Assembly (NCBI GenBank): GCA_036320915.1
Contig: JAXBDG010000014.1
Coordinates: 372,001-436,000, forward strand
Direction of reading: 5' to 3'
Length of the DNA: 64,000 nt
Source of the DNA: Linnemannia elongata
Lineage: Eukaryota > Mortierellomycota > Mortierellomycetes > Mortierellales > Mortierellaceae
Shown: positions 60,383 to 64,000 of the stretch, piece by piece
Position numbering within the stretch: position 1 is the stretch's first letter
How the letters are laid out: every line of letters begins with the position of its first letter
Position numbers and translations under genes: made by a program
Notes under the pieces: generated by a model
What the model was told of the DNA's origin: nothing
Database searches by the model: none
What the model saw: the letters and a program-made list of their open reading frames with translations, nothing else

Positions 60383-62677
60383 TTACTCGCGCTGGTGGTC
60401 CAGGTCTGAATCATTCAACTCCAACGTCTCAAACACCGCCGTCGTGGCGGGCTCCTGAATCCAATCTCCTTCGTCTTCCTCTCCCTCTTCGTTCTTGTTC
60501 GCGTCCTTTGCAGGTGTGGATGAAAAGACCACGCTAATGTTACTCTTGTCTGTTTCGGTTTCATCAACGCCAGCATTCCCCGACGACGACGATGAAGACC
60601 CAACCGCCTTTGTCGCGTCCGTGTCTTCCGCGCCATTTTCACTCAATGCAGAGGGCGCAAAGAAAGAAGGAAGAGAAGAGCCCGAGACGGTCAAGACCCG
60701 TTCCAGGGTCACCTCCTCAAAGATCTGAGAGTAACTGATCTGAACAAATCCGAGCTGAGTAAGAAACAGTTGGATCGAGCCCTTGTTCTCGGTCGAAATC
60801 TTGGCCGTGATCCTCTTTGTCCCCAGAGACTGATACGCTGTTTTTTTTGGGATAGAGGAGCGAGAGAGAGAGAGAGGGAGATAGGCGAGAAACAACAACA
60901 ATTACACATGGAAGAAAAAAAAACAAAAGGTCGGCATTAGAAACGGCATTGGTGTCACCATCAAGAGGTGGGGGAGGTCAGGGTAAAAGTGAGGGAGGGG
61001 AGATAACCAAGCAAGAAATCATTGCGCAGATCCATCCACCCAAACCCAACAATTAATATCCCATGCATGCAATAACACAAGGAGGAAGGGAGGGTATTAA
61101 CATTAGCGCATGGTAGGAGCGGTAACGGTAAGAAGGAGGGAGGGAGGGAGCAAGGGAGCAGATCAGACAGGGGCAAAGAAGGGAGATGGCAGCAACGGGA
61201 AGAAAATTAAAGGTAAAGAGATTGTTTGAGAGCAAAATTGTGCAATAAGAATAATGGTTCTCCGAGGGTTTGTTGTGTTGCAGATCCATTCGCACCATTC
61301 CACTGGCATGTTGGTTGTTGTTGATTTATGATTGTTTGTTGATATGCCTAACCATCTTATTCCGCGCCGCAAACATCCATCTCCAAAACATTATTTGTAC
61401 TGTACCATAAGTCATCATCATGCGGAGGGCCTCGAGTCCCATTCCTTTGCGTCTGTAGCTTGACTCTAATTGAATCGAAAGTCATCAAAGCACGCACGCG
61501 CATGTAATTAGTTGTTGTAAAAGAGTCCATTGCACTATCGATTTCTGCGATCAGAACAAAATGGTAAAAAAAAAAAAACAATGACACAGAAACGAGAGGT
61601 AAAAATTCTGTGCCCTCAATGTCTGTGTGTGAAAGTAATCAAGTCAACACACACCCACACATATATCCCCCAAAAGGAGAGAAGGGGGAGGTGGAGTTTC
61701 ACGATGTTTTAACAAAAATGCCTCCCTAGACTTACCAGCGATCATGATTTCAATCTCGGCAGAGTGGGGGTCATCGTGGTCATTGAAGAACAGATTCACA
61801 TCCCCGACCATGGCTAAATTGGACAGTAACAAAGTAACGAAGGGGGAGATGAGGATGAAGGTTAGGCGAAAAGGCCAAGGCGAGTGATAGGTTACGGGTT
61901 CTCTGGTAGCTTTGATCTAAAGAGTAGTAACAACGCGACAAAGTCATACGTTGAGCAAGAGCGTTCTCAGGGGTGATCTCTTGCTCGGGGGTCTCTCGCG
62001 CCAGGATGATGAATGTGCACTCTATTGTTCATTGGGAGAGAGCAAGAGGAGAACGAAAAGCGAGGTAAGTTATGAGGTCACCATGGACCAATTGAGACAT
62101 TGATCGAACCAACAAGGTTGGAAAGATCTCGCCACGTTTTTTCATATCTGTGCAACTGGCATAGAAAAAATCAGCGCTAGGTGTAAAGGAGGCAGGGATA
62201 TCAAATCATAGGGGACCTACTGTTCTCGTCGACACGCCACGACTCTTGCATCTCGTATTCTTCCTCAATCGTCAATGGCTCCGACGCGGTCATCTCTAGT
62301 AGACAAAAAACGGGGTTTTTGCGTAGAATTGGCGACGTTAGGGTCTAGCTAAAGTGATCGACAGCAGACAAAAAATGACATGGTTGTTCACAACGAAGTA
62401 ACATTCTCCAACTTGCCTAGCAACTCAGGTGACTGCATCCACTTGTTGTAGTGCTCCACATGGCGCTTCAGGTAAGGCACCAGGATGCACTTTTGTCCGA
62501 CCTATTTTTTTTTTGTATCAAGCAAAAACCATAGGACATTCGAACGGTTTAGTTCGAGAGCTGATGTGTGCGAGTAGGTCCTTCCTACTCCCGTCATGCT
62601 GTCTGTTCATTGTCAGTTGGAATGCAATGAGTAAGAATGAAAATGTGTACCAGGACGAGATTCTCGTTGTCAAGCAT
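60383..62677 (-). CDS. NAT9: NAT9-like N-acetyltransferase (GNAT family, 274 aa)
   Basis: Seven exons: 62677-62651, 62501-62417, 62295-62221, 62021-61950, 61813-61736, 61465-61406 and 60837-60383. The joined protein starts MLDNENLVLVGQKCILVPYL and shows EMTASEPLTIEEEYEMQESW, KCTFIILA, PMVGDVNLFFND, AEIEIMIAGESSYRRKGMGL, EALRMMMTYG, LGTKRITAKIS and LFLTQLGFVQISYSQIFEEV, all collinear with animal NAT9. RRKGMG is the acetyl-CoA-binding motif A. The substrate in this lineage is unknown; in animals NAT9 is tied to microtubule stability. The C-terminal 100 residues are an acidic Ser-rich extension missing from short animal forms. Intron 2 has a GC donor (CTAG|GCAAGT, 62416-62415). Introns are numerous for this window. 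Confidence 0.92.
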
Positions 62678-63007
62678 GAAGGCGATGCGGGTATGAGTGA
62701 GTTGTAGGAGGAGGTGTGTAGGGTGTCTGGGCTTGTTCACAAAGGTGATCATTCACACCTTTTGCCCAAAAACCCAACTTGCGTGACTGTCCTTCAATAC
62801 ACATTAATGCCTTGTAAACAAACCTTTCACAATTGGACCCCTTTTGTCTTTTTCCTGCACCCTTCTCGTGTCGCTCACCTCCATTGCTCTCTCTCACACT
62901 CTCCCCTCCTTTGTCACACCACCCCAAGTCCCATTCACAACCCTTTACGACCTTTTCATAATTCGAGCGCGACTCCTTTTTTTTTTCAAAGGAAAACCAC
63001 GGCAGGA
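62678..63007. promoter_or_regulatory. divergent promoter between NAT9 and the Myb/SANT gene
   Basis: 330 bp between opposed ATGs. The right half is strongly C/T-rich on the plus strand and ends with a T10 run shortly before the Myb gene start. Confidence 0.5.
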
Positions 63008-64000
63008 ATGACACTCACACAAGCGCTTTGGCGCTCACTACCCACCACCAACTCTTCTTCCCTGCGACCACTGCTACTCAACTGTCCTTCTATTTTCTCC
63101 GCAACCTCAGTCTCGGGAACCGCCGTGCCGGCCATGGCCCTGAGACGGATATCAACTTTACCCCGCCGTAATGCTACTCCTACTTCCACCACCACCATCT
63201 CCACGTCCGTCATATCTCGGAGACTGTTTCATACCACCCCTACGACCAAAAATACCACTACTACTATTCCCGAAATTCCTACCGAGCTGGAATCTCAAGC
63301 ACCAAGTATCGGAAAGGTAAAATATTCAAAAAGAAATGGGCACTTCTAAATATTATCCCCGCGTAATATGTGATCTCCATACTCACACACAAAAACACCG
63401 TATTGACTTATTTTCCATTGAACAAAAAAAAACATATAGTCACCGGTGATAAAGCCACTGTCGCGTAAACCAAGGAACTCCCGGAACACGAGATGGACTC
63501 CAGAGCTGGACGAGAGACTTCTTGAGCTTCGAAAGGCAGACCAGACTTGGGAATCCATCAGTCGTTTCATGGGCCGTTCGACCTCTGCTTGTTCAGATCG
63601 GTACTACACAGCTCTGGACCCAGCACTACGCAATTGGACACCCGCCATGTTTGCGAAACTGAACCAGATGGTGGAGGATGGCGAGAAATGGTCAGATATT
63701 GCAGTCGCGTTGGGTGCCAAGATTGTGGCGTGTCAGAATCAGTGGCGGACGCTCGGGAATGGAAAGTATAGGATCAAGGGAATCATTACCACGTCACAGT
63801 CCTTGTCGTGGACGCCTTATGAGATGGAGGCTTTCTGGGCGGCGTGGATTCGTTTGAGCAAGGAGGTCGTTCAGGATGAGTCGGGACACAAGTTGGATTG
63901 GAAGGAGTTTGCGGCAGAAGTCAAGACCAAGACGGCGGTCGAGTGTCGGAAGGCGTTCAAGTTGTTGGTTAACCATGCTCTCAAGGATGCACCTGGATGG
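63008..64000 (+). CDS. Myb/SANT-domain protein with mitochondrial-type presequence (partial, runs off the window)
   Basis: Exon 1 is 63008-63316; exon 2 starts at 63440 and is open to the window end (290 codons seen). The first about 90 residues are rich in Ser/Thr/Arg with almost no acids (LRRISTLPRRNATPT, SVISRRLFHTTPTT), as in matrix-targeting presequences. Exon 2 carries at least three Myb/SANT-like repeats: TRWTPELDERLLELRKADQT followed by WESISRFMGRSTSACSDRYY; NWTPAMFAKLNQMVEDGEKW followed by SDIAVALGAKIVACQNQWRT; and LSWTPYEMEAFWAAWIRLSK onward. Tryptophan spacing fits the Myb fold, so it probably binds DNA or RNA. I do not recognise an orthologue. A nuclear factor with a fortuitously presequence-like N-terminus is the alternative. 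Confidence 0.8.

Noticed and set aside
1..64000. CRISPR arrays, bacterial operon signals, rRNA genes, telomeric repeats
   Set aside because: Looked for and not seen; the window is eukaryotic with spliced genes, and its repeats are simple tracts, decayed tandem units or transposon ends.

Overview
This window reads as nuclear DNA of an early-diverging filamentous fungus, most likely Mortierellomycota (Mortierella/Linnemannia type). Reasons: genes have one to six short spliceosomal introns with GTAAGT-like donors; promoters are pyrimidine-rich; intergenic DNA is full of poly(A/T) and (TC)n tracts; housekeeping proteins are fungal; and the accessory proteins (NACHT-pentapeptide-WD40, F-box/LRR) are of kinds common in that group. 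The taxonomic placement is inference from gene style, not from a database search.

Layout. 1-21 kb is an accessory region. It holds three minus-strand NACHT NTPases (one truncated by the window edge, two complete with pentapeptide repeats and about 22 WD40 blades), an F-box/LRR gene between the first and second, a small secreted Cys-rich protein, a 59-codon ORF and several decayed tandem repeats. 21-23 kb has a possible spliced secreted or membrane gene and a small secreted protein with an eight-cysteine WAP pattern. 23.6-42 kb is a dense housekeeping block: HMG-CoA synthase, PPIL3-type cyclophilin, ESF2/ABT1 rRNA-processing factor, cytosolic prolyl-tRNA synthetase, PCI-domain CSN12/PCID2 protein, EME1 endonuclease subunit and ATP10. 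42-46.8 kb is a graveyard: a PIF1-like helicase pseudogene, an LRR scrap and a broken F-box gene into which a 1.4-kb pogo/Tigger-like transposon has jumped. The transposon has TA target duplications, a dead transposase and a perfect 91-bp inverted repeat. 47-64 kb returns to ordinary genes: DsbA-like thioredoxin-fold protein, HSF-type transcription factor, LPMO-like secreted protein, NAT9 acetyltransferase and the start of a Myb/SANT protein with a mitochondrial-type presequence. About 8 kb of gene-poor DNA lies among them.

Functional picture. The left side looks like a rapidly evolving recognition or secretome neighbourhood (NLR-like receptors plus secreted cysteine-rich proteins). The middle and right are core metabolism, translation, RNA processing, DNA repair and mitochondrial assembly. 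Splicing here is unusual: three introns use GC-AG borders, and two genes start with coding exons of only 3 and 4 nt. Exon models were made by hand from reading frame, splice consensus and family motifs; no transcript data were available.
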